From contig JAIBCC010000002.1 of the NCBI GenBank assembly GCA_019694395.1, positions 62,330 to 126,329 on the forward strand: a stretch of DNA of 64,000 bases, in the 5' to 3' direction. Shown here in pieces: positions 9,606 through 17,674 of this stretch; position 1 is the first letter of the stretch; every line of letters begins with the position of its first letter. A program made the position numbers and the translations under genes. The DNA is from Pyrinomonadaceae bacterium (GTDB lineage Bacteria > Acidobacteriota > Blastocatellia > Pyrinomonadales > Pyrinomonadaceae). The notes beneath the pieces were generated by a model, which saw only the letters and a program-made list of their open reading frames with translations, was not told the origin of the DNA and did no database searches.

Positions 9606-11171
9606 ATGAATTTTGGTTTCATCATCGACAACCGGAAATGCATCGGTTGTCATGCCTGCACGGTAGCGTGTAAATCGGAGCATCAGGTTCCTGTCGGTGT
9701 CAATCGGACGTGGGTTAAATATATTGAAAAAGGTGAGTTTCCAGATACGCGGAGACTTTTTTCGGTTATGCGCTGCAATCATTGCGCCGATGCTCCTTGT
9801 GTAGAAATTTGTCCGGTGACTGCACTTTACACACGCGAAGACGGAATTGTTGATTTTGATGATCGCCGCTGCATTTCCTGCAAAGCCTGCACCCAAGCCT
9901 GTCCATACGATGCGCTTTACATTCATCCCGAAACAAAAACTGCCGCCAAATGCAACTATTGTTCGCATCGAACCGACATCGGATTAGAGCCTGCCTGCGT
10001 TGTCGTCTGTCCCGAACACGCAATTGTAAGCGGAGATATGGACAATCCGAACACAGAAATTTCCAAATTATTAGCGAGAGAAACAGTTTCAGTTCGTAAA
10101 CAAGAAAAAGGCACGAATCCTAAACTTTTCTACATTGACGGCGATAGAGTTTCGCTCAATCCAACTGCAACCGAAATTCAGGACGATTATATGTGGTCGA
10201 GCCAAGCGACAGGTGTTGGAAAGTTTGCCAAATACGCCGAAGGACGCATTGCTCAATCGCCTTTGCAAGAGGAAATGAAACGGCAAAATTTTGTCCAAAT
10301 CGAGCCGCGAAAGAAAGCGAGAAGAGTTTATGACGCACCGAACAAAGGCGTTTTGTGGGGTTGGGAAGTTTCGGCTTATGTTTTGACCAAAGCGATTGCG
10401 ACGGGTGCTTTTATTTTGCCGATTCTTGGGGATTGGTTAATAGGAGTTCCGCGTCAGGTCAAGGAATTTGGAGCAATTGTTTCGTTTATTTTTCTGGCAA
10501 TTACGGGCGTTTTGTTGATTATGGATTTAGGTCGTCCCGATAGATTTCTAAATGTTCTGTTTCGTCCGCAATGGAAATCGTGGCTTTCGCGCGGGGCTTA
10601 TTTTATCACGGGCTATGGCGGAATTCTGACAGCCTGGTTAGTTGCCAATTATTTCGGTTACGATAGGTTTTTGAATTATCTTGAACCATTGGGAATAATT
10701 TTCGCTTTACTGACGGCAGTTTATACGGCATTTCTTTTTGCACAAGCTAAAGGGCGGGATTTTTGGCAATCTCCGATGTTGGGGCTGCATATGATTCTGC
10801 ACGCTCTGATGGCTGGCATGGCGGTTTTGCTAATCGCTTTTCAAGCTTTAAAAATAAGCTACGGTTACGAATTTATCTTTAGCCGATTTACTTTCGCTTT
10901 GATAATTTTTCATTTAATAACTCTTGCGATTGAACTCACGACCACCCACACAACCGCAGACGCACACGCGACGGTAAAAATGATTATCAAAGGAGAATTT
11001 TCTAAAAAGTTTTGGATAGGAATGATTGGCGTAGGAAATGTTTTACCGTTGTTCTGGCTTTTTGCAGGAACTAAATGGGCGTTTCTTTTGGCGGGAGTTT
11101 TAATTTTAATCGGACTATGGTTTGCCGAAGATATTTGGGTGAAAGCACCACAGAGAATTCCGTTGAGTTAG
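9606..11171 (+). CDS. 4Fe-4S ferredoxin/NrfD fusion, redox-complex subunit
   Basis: Two subunits of complex-iron-sulfur-molybdoenzyme systems are fused here in 521 residues. Residues 1-200 carry four cysteine clusters of the DmsB/NrfC type (CIGCHACTVACK, CNHCADAPCVEICP, CISCKACTQACP, CNYCSHRT with ACVVVCP). From about residue 230 an NrfD-like membrane domain with about eight hydrophobic segments follows. The protein would pass electrons between membrane quinones and the molybdopterin subunit encoded at 11789. The two genes have the same orientation but are separated by about 620 bases holding a GxxExxY gene and inverted repeats. The direction of electron flow and the substrate are unknown. 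Confidence 0.9.
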   Translation: MNFGFIIDNRKCIGCHACTVACKSEHQVPVGVNRTWVKYIEKGEFPDTRRLFSVMRCNHCADAPCVEICPVTALYTREDGIVDFDDRRCISCKACTQACPYDALYIHPETKTAAKCNYCSHRTDIGLEPACVVVCPEHAIVSGDMDNPNTEISKLLARETVSVRKQEKGTNPKLFYIDGDRVSLNPTATEIQDDYMWSSQATGVGKFAKYAEGRIAQSPLQEEMKRQNFVQIEPRKKARRVYDAPNKGVLWGWEVSAYVLTKAIATGAFILPILGDWLIGVPRQVKEFGAIVSFIFLAITGVLLIMDLGRPDRFLNVLFRPQWKSWLSRGAYFITGYGGILTAWLVANYFGYDRFLNYLEPLGIIFALLTAVYTAFLFAQAKGRDFWQSPMLGLHMILHALMAGMAVLLIAFQALKISYGYEFIFSRFTFALIIFHLITLAIELTTTHTTADAHATVKMIIKGEFSKKFWIGMIGVGNVLPLFWLFAGTKWAFLLAGVLILIGLWFAEDIWVKAPQRIPLS

Positions 11172-11173
11172 GA

Positions 11174-11222
11174 GATTTGCCCGCGAAATACGCGAAAAAC
11201 ACGAAAAAAGAAAAAGAAAAGT
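11174..11222. repeat. Left inverted-repeat arm of the GxxExxY unit
   Basis: It starts two bases after the stop codon of the Fe-S/NrfD gene and consists of GCCCGCGAA, ACGCGAA and ACACGAA blocks followed by an A/G-rich tail. It is complementary to 11743-11788 and closely related to both arms of 6974-7057. Confidence 0.7.
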
Positions 11223-11308
11223 TTTTATTGATAAAATCAAAAGCTGATTAATAGTTAAAATCTTTGGTTTTGAAAATTTTAGCGACTTTCGCGAACATTA
11301 AAAAAATT

Positions 11309-11740
11309 ATGTCTGAAATAATTTATAAAGAAGAAAGCTACAAAATTATCGGTGCTTGTTTTGAGGTTTACAAACAAAAAGGGTGCGGATTTACGGAAGC
11401 GGTCTATCAGGAATGTTTAGCGATTGAGCTTGAATTGCAAAACATTCCTTTTGTTGCCCAACCAAAAATTGAATTGGAATACAAAGGCAGAAAACTTGAG
11501 CAATTCTTTGTTCCTGATTTCATTTGCCTTGATAAAATTATCGTTGAAATAAAAGCATTACCAAACCTAATCGAAACAAACAAAGCACAAACTCTAAATT
11601 ATTTGAACGCAACCAAATATGAACTAGCTTTACTTGTTAATTTCGGTCATTTTCCACAATTAGAATACAAACGAATCGCCAATAATCAACTGAAAACAAA
11701 TAATAAAAGTCTCAAAGAAGAACTTCAAAGCTGGCTTTAA
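11309..11740 (+). CDS. GxxExxY protein (PD-(D/E)XK nuclease superfamily)
   Basis: This 143-residue protein has the family motif GFTEAVY (G-x-x-E-x-x-Y) near residue 27. The nuclease-like core VPDFICLDKIIVEIKAL supplies the catalytic pattern P-D...E-x-K. GxxExxY proteins are common, often in many copies per genome, and their role is unknown. The start at 11309 is chosen because known members begin a few residues before the Y-K-I-I-G-A segment; an earlier in-frame start at 11264 would add 15 untypical residues. It sits alone between inverted repeats inside a redox operon and is much more AT-rich than the molybdopterin gene that follows. Confidence 0.88.
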   Translation: MSEIIYKEESYKIIGACFEVYKQKGCGFTEAVYQECLAIELELQNIPFVAQPKIELEYKGRKLEQFFVPDFICLDKIIVEIKALPNLIETNKAQTLNYLNATKYELALLVNFGHFPQLEYKRIANNQLKTNNKSLKEELQSWL

Positions 11741-11742
11741 TC

Positions 11743-11788
11743 TTCTTTTTTTTCGCGCCTTTTCGCATATTTCGCGGGCAAAAAAATT
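11743..11788. repeat. Right inverted-repeat arm of the GxxExxY unit
   Basis: This arm is the reverse complement of 11174-11222 with a few differences. It runs up to the ATG of the molybdopterin gene, so it must hold or replace that gene's leader; no good ribosome binding site is visible before 11789. Confidence 0.7.
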
Positions 11789-14779
11789 ATGACTACAAAA
11801 CATAAACCGTCATTTATCGAATCAATCGCCGAAAAGCTCGGTCTTATCGAAAATCTGCATCCTTCTTTGCACGAGGAAGAGCTTCCCCGCATCAATGAAC
11901 CGGGGGAATTATCGAATTATCCGCCGCCGGAAAAGTGGGATGATTGGACGGAATACGAGGCAACCAGCGGTCACAAGCGAGAAAAGCGGAATTATATGAT
12001 CGTTCCGACGACTTGTTTTAATTGCGAAGCTGGTTGCGGACTTTTAAGTTATATCGAAAAAGATTCTCTGAAAATCCGTAAGTTTGAAGGAAATCCTTAT
12101 CATCCAGGCAGTCGCGGGCGAAATTGTGCGAAAGGTCCGGCGACGATCAATCAGATCAATGACGTTGAGCGGATTCTTTACCCGATGAAGCGTGTCGGCG
12201 CGCGCGGCGAGGGAAAATGGGAGCGTGTGAGTTGGGATGAAGCGTTAAATGACATTGCCGCAAAAATCCGCAAAGCGTTGAAAGAAGACGCTCGAAACGA
12301 GGTTGTTTATCACGTCGGGCGACCGGGACACGAAGGTTTTATTGACCGAATTTTGCAGTCGTGGGGAGTTGACGGGCATAATTCGCACACGAATATTTGT
12401 TCGGCGGGAGCTAGGCTTGGTTATGCGATTTGGAGCGGTTACGACCGACCTTCGCCCGACCACGCCAACGCTCAGTTTATTCTCCTTATTTCTTCGCATC
12501 TTGAAGCGGGACATTATTTTAATCCGCACGCCCAACGAATCATCGAAGGCTTGATGAACGGGGCGAAAATGGCGGTGATGGATCCGCGTCTTTCAAACAC
12601 GGCTTCGATGGCGGATTACTGGATGCCGACTCATCCGGGCAGCGAAGCGGCGGTTCTTCTCGCATTGGCAAACATCATTTTGCAAGAGAATTTATACAAC
12701 CGCGAATACATGGAAAACTGGGTAAATTGGCGTGATTCGTTAAAAGAACTTCGCAATGCTCACGCAACAAAAAGCTCCCCTCCTTACGAAGGAGGGGTGG
12801 CAACCGCTTCGGTTGACGGGGAGGTTGAAAACGCGGAAAACCACCCCACGGCTAAAGCCGCACCCCTCCTTGAAAAGGAGGGGAGTTTTGATGATTTCAT
12901 CGCTGAATTAAAGAAAATTTACGCCGAATACACGCCCGAATTTGCCGAAAAAGAATGCGGCGTTTCAGCCAAAATGATTAAGGAAGTTGCCATCAAAGCG
13001 GGACAAGCCGGAAGCAGACTTTCGACGCATAATTGGCGAGCCGCCGGAGCAGGAAACTTAGGCGGTTGGGCGGTTGCAAGATGTTTGCATTTTCTCAACG
13101 TTTTGACGGGAAGCGTCGGCACGGTCGGCGGAACTTCGCCATCGGCTTGGGGTAAATTCAAGCCTGCGGGATTCAGCAAACCGCCTGCACAAAAATTCTG
13201 GAACGAGCTTCATTTTCCTAACGAATATCCGTTAGCACATTACGAAATGTCTATGCTTCTTCCGCATTTCCTCAAAGAAGGACGTGGAAAATTGCAGGTT
13301 TATTTCACGCGGGTTTTCAATCCCGTCTGGACATATCCCGACGGCTTCACTTGGATAGAATCACTTTCCGATGAATCAAAAGTCGGTCTGCACGTCGCAC
13401 TGACACCGACTTGGAACGAAACCGCGTATTTTGCCGATTACGTTTTGCCGATGGGACATTCGGGCGAACGGCACGATTTGACAAGTTATGAAACTCATTC
13501 GGGAATGTGGATTTCGTTCCGCCAACCCGTTTTGCGTGAAGCTCTGCGGCGAATGGGCAAACCCGTCGAATATACCTACGAAGCAAACGTCGGCGAAGTC
13601 TGGGAAGAGGACGAATTTTGGATCGAATTATCGTGGCGGATTGATTCGGAAGGCGATTTGGGCATCCGTCAGCATTTCATTTCGCCGTATCGTGAAAATG
13701 AAAAGATTTCGATTGACGAATACTATCAATACATCTTTGAACACACCAAAGGTTTGCCCGAAAAAGCGGCGGAAGAAGGAATGACTCCGCTCGATTATAT
13801 GCGGAAATACGGTGCGTTCGAGGTTGAACAAGCGACTTATAATCAAAATCTCAATCCGCTTTCCGAAAAAGAATTGGAAGGCGCTGAAATTGACGAAATG
13901 ACGGGCGAAATCCGCAAAGACGGCAAGATAATCGGTATTATGTCTGACGGAAAAGCCGTGGTCGGCTTCCCTACGCCTTCGCGCCGACAGGAATTTTATT
14001 CACAAACGCTGAAAGATTGGGGTTGGGCGGAATACGCCGTGCCGACTTATATCAAAAGTCATATTCACCCCGAAACGCTTGATCCATCCAAAAACGAACT
14101 CGTCCTTGTTCCGACTTTCCGTTTGCCGACTCTGATTCACACACGCTCAGGCAACGCCAAATGGCTCGCCGAAATTTCTAACCGCAATCCGCTCTGGATG
14201 TCCGTGGAAGACGCAAAACGCTGGGGAATCAAAACGGGCGATCTCGTCCGCGTCAACACCGATATAGGTTATTTCATCAATCGGGCATGGGTAACGGAAG
14301 GAATGAAACCGGGCGTTGTCGCCTGTTCGCACCACATCGGACGCTGGCGGCGGAAAGAAGACCCGTCGGCAAATCGCTGGGCAACCAATCAGGTAAAAAT
14401 CTTTGAAACCGAAAAAGGCAAATGGAAAATGACGGTCGAAGACGGAATCCGTCCCTATCATTCGGACGATCCCGATACCGCCCGCGTCTTTTGGTCAGAC
14501 GGCGGCGTGCATCAAAACATCACTTTCCCCGTCCACCCCGACCCGATGTCAGGAATGCACTGCTGGCATCAAAAAGTCTCCATCGAAAAAGCCCTTGAAG
14601 GCGACAAATACGGCGATGTCTTCGTGGACACGGAAAAATCCTTTGCGATCTACAAAGAATGGTTGGCAATGACCAGACCCGCTCCGGGACCAAACGGATT
14701 ACGCCGACCGCTTTGGTTGGGAAGACCTTTGCGACCGAGTGACGAGATGTTTTATTTGAATGATAAAGAAAAAAAATAG
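11789..14779 (+). CDS. Molybdopterin oxidoreductase catalytic subunit (DMSO-reductase superfamily)
   Basis: This is a 996-residue catalytic subunit. The N-terminal 4Fe-4S site is CFNCEAGCG with a fourth Cys in RNCAKGP (about residues 77-115). The molybdopterin-binding domains follow (VSWDEALNDIAAKIRKA, SGARLGYAIWSG, MAVMDPRLSNTASMADYW), and the C-terminal dinucleotide-binding domain contains SVEDAKRWGIKTGDLVRVNT. No twin-arginine signal is visible, so it is cytoplasmic or unexported unless the partner carries it. It should work with the Fe-S/NrfD fusion at 9606. Residues about 329-366 are encoded by an inserted palindromic element and are probably a surface loop; without them the length is near 959. 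The substrate cannot be assigned. Confidence 0.9.
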   Translation: MTTKHKPSFIESIAEKLGLIENLHPSLHEEELPRINEPGELSNYPPPEKWDDWTEYEATSGHKREKRNYMIVPTTCFNCEAGCGLLSYIEKDSLKIRKFEGNPYHPGSRGRNCAKGPATINQINDVERILYPMKRVGARGEGKWERVSWDEALNDIAAKIRKALKEDARNEVVYHVGRPGHEGFIDRILQSWGVDGHNSHTNICSAGARLGYAIWSGYDRPSPDHANAQFILLISSHLEAGHYFNPHAQRIIEGLMNGAKMAVMDPRLSNTASMADYWMPTHPGSEAAVLLALANIILQENLYNREYMENWVNWRDSLKELRNAHATKSSPPYEGGVATASVDGEVENAENHPTAKAAPLLEKEGSFDDFIAELKKIYAEYTPEFAEKECGVSAKMIKEVAIKAGQAGSRLSTHNWRAAGAGNLGGWAVARCLHFLNVLTGSVGTVGGTSPSAWGKFKPAGFSKPPAQKFWNELHFPNEYPLAHYEMSMLLPHFLKEGRGKLQVYFTRVFNPVWTYPDGFTWIESLSDESKVGLHVALTPTWNETAYFADYVLPMGHSGERHDLTSYETHSGMWISFRQPVLREALRRMGKPVEYTYEANVGEVWEEDEFWIELSWRIDSEGDLGIRQHFISPYRENEKISIDEYYQYIFEHTKGLPEKAAEEGMTPLDYMRKYGAFEVEQATYNQNLNPLSEKELEGAEIDEMTGEIRKDGKIIGIMSDGKAVVGFPTPSRRQEFYSQTLKDWGWAEYAVPTYIKSHIHPETLDPSKNELVLVPTFRLPTLIHTRSGNAKWLAEISNRNPLWMSVEDAKRWGIKTGDLVRVNTDIGYFINRAWVTEGMKPGVVACSHHIGRWRRKEDPSANRWATNQVKIFETEKGKWKMTVEDGIRPYHSDDPDTARVFWSDGGVHQNITFPVHPDPMSGMHCWHQKVSIEKALEGDKYGDVFVDTEKSFAIYKEWLAMTRPAPGPNGLRRPLWLGRPLRPSDEMFYLNDKEKK
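12775..12885. repeat. 111-bp palindromic element inserted in frame in a coding gene
   Basis: The element is bounded by perfect 11-bp terminal inverted repeats, CTCCCCTCCTT at 12775 and AAGGAGGGGAG ending at 12885. Each end is itself a hairpin (CCCCTCCT-tacg-AAGGAGGGG and CCCCTCCTT-gaa-AAGGAGGGG). Two smaller hairpins lie inside (ACCGcttCGGT; GGCTaaAGCC). Its length is exactly 37 codons and it leaves the frame open, adding a peptide starting SSPPYEGGVATASVDG and ending APLLEKEGS. It resembles REP/MITE-like elements, and in behaviour the palindromic elements that Rickettsia genes tolerate in frame. Confidence 0.8.
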
Positions 14780-14816
14780 GTTATTTAATTTCACTTTAGG
14801 AGTTTAATTTAAAATT

Positions 14817-15944
14817 ATGAGCAAAATTATCGTCAGACCTGCTGCACTTGTAAAACAAGGTCAATTAACACTTTATTCTACTTCACTAAAAGTTTCCGAT
14901 TTGTTAATTCCAAACTTTTATAGCGTTGAAACCCTAGACCCTGACAATGAAAGCGATAAAGGTTATCAACGATTATTGAATAGAGCTAGAGCTAAAAGAC
15001 TCGCCGATTACATTGAAGATGGGCAAGAAACGAAAGATGCTTTTCTTCCAACAAGTATATTCATGGCAACTGATAAACATATTGATTTTAACCCGGCAAA
15101 CAACACCATTGAAATTGATATTAGTAGTGTTGGACCATTTAGCATTGTTGACGGACAACACAGAGTTGAAGGATTGCGAATGGCATCGGAAAAAGACTCA
15201 AGAGTTTTAGATTTTGAAGTGCCTGTAAATATTGCTATAAATTTACCTCAAATTGCTCAAATGTGTCATTTCTTAATTGTCAATACAACTCAGAAAAGCG
15301 TTGAGAAAGGTGTCGAACAAAGGATTTACGCCAGACTAACTGAGGCTTTAGAAATTGAAGATATTCCAAGCCTACCAAAATGGATTTCCAAAACTATTTT
15401 GAAAGGCGAAGATGAACAGGCGTTAAAATATGTTGATTTTCTAAATAGTGAAATGGAAAGTCCTTGGAAAAATAAAATTAATATGGCGAACCAAGAAAAC
15501 AAAGATGGCACTGTAAATCAGCAAAGTTTTGTAAAATCCATTAAGAAATATGTTTTAGTTGCTAACAACCCAATTAGCATTCATACACCCGACAGACAAC
15601 ACAAAATATTTTTGAATTATTGGAAAGCGATTACAAATATTTTGGGAACTGAAGAGCCAACAGTTTTGTTCAAATACAATGGTGTCGAATTGTTTTGTAA
15701 ATTCTCTGTTCCATTTTTTAACAAAATGATAAATATGCCTGACTTTAGAGTTTCGACTATGGAAAATCTTTTATCCCAAATGTTTGAAGAAATGGAAGGT
15801 GATTATGCAGGTGTTGGACATACCGAATTTTGGGTAAAAGGAGGAAAAGCAAGTTTTCTTAATTCTGGTGCCTTAAATGCAATCAATACTGAGATGGTAA
15901 GAGCTTTACATAAAACTAATTTTCAAAAAGAAATTGAAATATGA
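14817..15944 (+). CDS. DGQHR-domain protein (DndB-like superfamily)
   Basis: This is a 375-residue protein with the defining segment FSIVDGQHRVEGLRMA near residue 110 and the typical following region with IVNTTQKSVEKGV. The DGQHR fold is found in DndB, the regulator of DNA phosphorothioation gene clusters, and in many uncharacterised relatives encoded on islands. No dndA, C, D or E gene is present here. It overlaps the following GIY-YIG gene by four bases (ATGA), so the two are translationally coupled and likely act together, plausibly in DNA modification, restriction or defence. Base composition is clearly more AT-rich than the upstream molybdopterin gene, which fits recent acquisition. Confidence 0.82.
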   Translation: MSKIIVRPAALVKQGQLTLYSTSLKVSDLLIPNFYSVETLDPDNESDKGYQRLLNRARAKRLADYIEDGQETKDAFLPTSIFMATDKHIDFNPANNTIEIDISSVGPFSIVDGQHRVEGLRMASEKDSRVLDFEVPVNIAINLPQIAQMCHFLIVNTTQKSVEKGVEQRIYARLTEALEIEDIPSLPKWISKTILKGEDEQALKYVDFLNSEMESPWKNKINMANQENKDGTVNQQSFVKSIKKYVLVANNPISIHTPDRQHKIFLNYWKAITNILGTEEPTVLFKYNGVELFCKFSVPFFNKMINMPDFRVSTMENLLSQMFEEMEGDYAGVGHTEFWVKGGKASFLNSGALNAINTEMVRALHKTNFQKEIEI

Positions 15945-16282
15945 TTATTGAAGATTTAACTCCGCAACCACAAACAAAAGTTTTATTCAAACTTGCTTCA
16001 TTTAAATCAGTCCCAAAGGAATCTGGTTGTTATGTTCTCACAACTTTTGAAAACAACATACTTTATGTTGGATTAGCCAAAAACCTAAATAATCGCTTTA
16101 TGCAACATCTTGAAAATCCCGAAAAGACTAATCCAACAGTCAAAGGAAAAGTAGTTTGGTTTTATTTCCTAAATTATGATGAGAAGAACTTAGAAAAACT
16201 TGAAAGGACTTGGATTAATCAATATTTAACTATTGAAGGTCAATTACCACTTTTGAATAAGGTCAATTCTCCAGTTAGTTAG
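15941..16282 (+). CDS. GIY-YIG nuclease-domain protein
   Basis: The protein is 113 residues. The GIY-YIG core is recognisable in degenerate form: SGCYVLTTFENNILYVGLAK gives the GxY and YVG elements, NLNNRFMQHL supplies the conserved Arg, and LEKLERTWINQY supplies the Glu helix. A single short domain with no visible DNA-binding domain suggests it relies on its partner, the DGQHR protein, with which it overlaps by four bases. It could cut DNA at a modified or recognised site. It is followed at once by a repeat that also lies 3' of the convergent toxin gene. Confidence 0.8.
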   Translation: MIIEDLTPQPQTKVLFKLASFKSVPKESGCYVLTTFENNILYVGLAKNLNNRFMQHLENPEKTNPTVKGKVVWFYFLNYDEKNLEKLERTWINQYLTIEGQLPLLNKVNSPVS

Positions 16283-16287
16283 CATAG

Positions 16288-16456
16288 AAATTCGCGTTTA
16301 TTCGCATGATTCGCGGGCTAAATTTTCTTTTCAGACTATCTCGGAAGATTTTTCATTAGTTAAAATTAAAAGTTAAAAATTAAAAAAGTCTGTTTTCAAG
16401 AAGAACTTTTAATTTTTCATTGAACTGACACGCTCCTTCACAGTCGCGTTTCCGCC
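16288..16456. repeat. About 170-bp dispersed repeat, copy 1
   Basis: It begins AAATTCGCGTTTATTCGCAT and includes TTCGCGGGCTAAATTTTCTT, TCGGAAGATTTTTCAT, an A/T-rich middle with AAAAGTCTGTTTTCAA, and ends in TGAACTGACACGCTCCTTCA followed by CAGTCGCGTTTCCGCC. The same order recurs at 17152-17338 with a slightly longer A/T middle. The GCGAA blocks at its left end are related to the arms of the GxxExxY unit. It stops exactly at the stop codon of the minus-strand toxin gene. Confidence 0.8.
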
Positions 16457-16897
16457 TTAAATTGTATTCGGGTCAATCAGCGTAATATGTCTGAATCGCT
16501 TAAAATCTTTGGTGTTAAAAGTGAGCAGTTTAGTGATTTGATGAACATTCATCGCGGCAACGATTCGGGCATCGTGGACTTGTTTGCCAAGCACCGTATT
16601 ATCTAAAACTACCTTTCGCCATTCACGATAAATCGCTTGGCTATCGGGCAAAACGGTCAGCAAAGATTCCAGACGAGAGATTTCAACATCGGTTTTCGCG
16701 GGCGACCAACCGAAACCGTTTTTATCAACGGGACGAGTGGCAACATTCCAAAATTCGATTAGATTTTGCGGAATCAGACAAACTCTGTCGCCATTGGTTA
16801 ACAAAGTTTTGACGGCATTGACGGCTTGTTGGTGGGTTGGGTGAGCGGGTTCGGCACTTCGCAGAAGGATGTTTGTGTCGGCTTGAATATCTTCCAC
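16457..16897 (-). CDS. PIN-domain toxin (VapC-like)
   Basis: A 146-residue PIN-domain protein. The acidic metal-binding residues of the family are visible: D in QADTNILLR, E in NLIEFWNV, D in VHDARIVAAM and the final D in LTFNTKDFKRF. PIN toxins are Mg-dependent RNases held in check by a cognate antitoxin, which here is encoded three bases upstream (16901-17113). Its stop codon abuts a 170-bp repeat whose second copy ends at the stop of xisI. Confidence 0.88.
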   Translation of the reverse strand: MEDIQADTNILLRSAEPAHPTHQQAVNAVKTLLTNGDRVCLIPQNLIEFWNVATRPVDKNGFGWSPAKTDVEISRLESLLTVLPDSQAIYREWRKVVLDNTVLGKQVHDARIVAAMNVHQITKLLTFNTKDFKRFRHITLIDPNTI

Positions 16898-16900
16898 GTT

Positions 16901-17113
16901 CTATTCGTCCTCGTAAATCGCTTCGCGGCTGTCGTCAATAATTACAGTATTTTCGACGTGACTATTAGCCCAATCTTCCCAAGCTAAGGCTTTTTCTTTT
17001 TGATCTGATTTAGCCGATTTTTCGAGCAAATCATCAATAAACTCAAGCACCTCCTTTTGTGAAGCAGGCGGAAGCATATTTATTTTCGTGTTAATGGTTT
17101 CAGTTGAAATCAT
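16901..17113 (-). CDS. Antitoxin of the PIN toxin pair (DUF2281-like)
   Basis: A 70-residue acidic protein. The first half, with LPPASQKEVLEFIDDLLEK, is the short helix typical of DUF2281-type antitoxins. The rest is a charged tail (AWEDWANSHVENTVIIDDSR) that would wrap round the toxin. It is separated from the PIN gene by three bases and lies upstream in the same direction, as usual for type II toxin-antitoxin operons. Identification rests mainly on context and the short helix motif. Confidence 0.75.
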   Translation of the reverse strand: MISTETINTKINMLPPASQKEVLEFIDDLLEKSAKSDQKEKALAWEDWANSHVENTVIIDDSREAIYEDE

Positions 17114-17151
17114 AACTTTTTACCTCGACCAAGATTTTAACATATTTTTCA

Positions 17152-17338
17152 AAATTCGCGTTTATTCGCTTGATTCGCGGGCTAAATTTTCTTTTCAGAT
17201 GCTCTCGGAAGATTTTTCATCAGTCCAAAATTAAAAGTTAAAAGATAAAAAAGTCTGTTTTCAATAAGAACTTTTAACTTTTAACTTTTAACTTTTCATT
17301 GAACTGACACGCTCCTTCACAGTCGCGTTTCCGCCTTT
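17152..17338. repeat. About 185-bp dispersed repeat, copy 2
   Basis: Direct repeat of 16288-16456, beginning AAATTCGCGTTTATTCGCTT and ending CAGTCGCGTTTCCGCC. The A/T middle is expanded by extra TTTTAACTTTTAAC units. It ends immediately before the stop codon of minus-strand xisI, so each copy sits directly 3' of a minus-strand gene pair. Confidence 0.8.
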
Positions 17339-17674
17339 TTAAGCTACGGCAAAATCGGTAAATTTTCGCATTTCGGGTGACATAAAGGCAGGCACAATAT
17401 CGCTTTTGGGAACGCCGTTTTCAATCAGTTGCTGACCGAAATTGGCTTCCGTGCCGTCGTAGTGAATCCAAATTTTTTCGTTTTTGATTTCGAGATTGAC
17501 GAGGCAGAAATGGATTCGTTTACCGTTTACACGTCCGATTTCCATTAGCAAATAGCGGTCATTTTCCTTGTCGAAAACAGGCACGGTTTCGGTTGATTTG
17601 TCGGAAGCCGAAAATTCAACGTATTCATTTAAAATCTGCTGAATCAATCCGCGATATTTTTCTAATTTATCCAT
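17339..17674 (-). CDS. xisI: XisI-family protein
   Basis: A 111-residue protein that matches the XisI pattern throughout: MDKLEKYRGLIQQILNEY at the start, RYLLMEIGRVNGKRIH in the middle, and IWIHYDGTEANFGQQLIENG followed by VPKSDIVPAFMSPEMRKFT at the end. XisI and XisH were named for control of fdxN element excision in heterocystous cyanobacteria. Elsewhere they occur as a conserved pair on accessory DNA with unknown function. The start overlaps the end of xisH by 13 bases, so the pair was one transcript. The partner xisH is broken. Confidence 0.9.
   Translation of the reverse strand: MDKLEKYRGLIQQILNEYVEFSASDKSTETVPVFDKENDRYLLMEIGRVNGKRIHFCLVNLEIKNEKIWIHYDGTEANFGQQLIENGVPKSDIVPAFMSPEMRKFTDFAVA

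Larger units (their letters stand above)
11173..11788 (+). mobile_element. Candidate GxxExxY element bounded by inverted repeats
   Basis: The left arm (about 11174-11222) begins TTTGCCCGCGAAATACGCGA and the right arm (about 11743-11788) is its near-complement, ending TCGCATATTTCGCGGGCAAA; by eye most of about 40 positions agree. Between them lies only the GxxExxY gene. The unit separates two genes that normally form one operon. A gene-free version of the same arms lies at 6974-7057. This is the pattern of a small mobile or selfish unit, but no transposase is present and target-site duplications are not obvious, so mobility is an inference. Confidence 0.5.

Noticed and set aside
12775-12885. 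CRISPR-like repeats because of the repeated CCCCTCCTT/AAGGAGGGG words
   Set aside because: The words form terminal inverted repeats of one element and there are no regular spacers.
14817-15944. A true DndB in a phosphorothioation cluster
   Set aside because: None of the dndA, dndC, dndD or dndE genes lies nearby, so only the DGQHR superfamily level is supported.
16288-17338. Integron attC sites
   Set aside because: The repeats lack the paired RYYYAAC/GTTRRRY core sites in inverted order and no integrase is in view; only the cassette-like layout remains.
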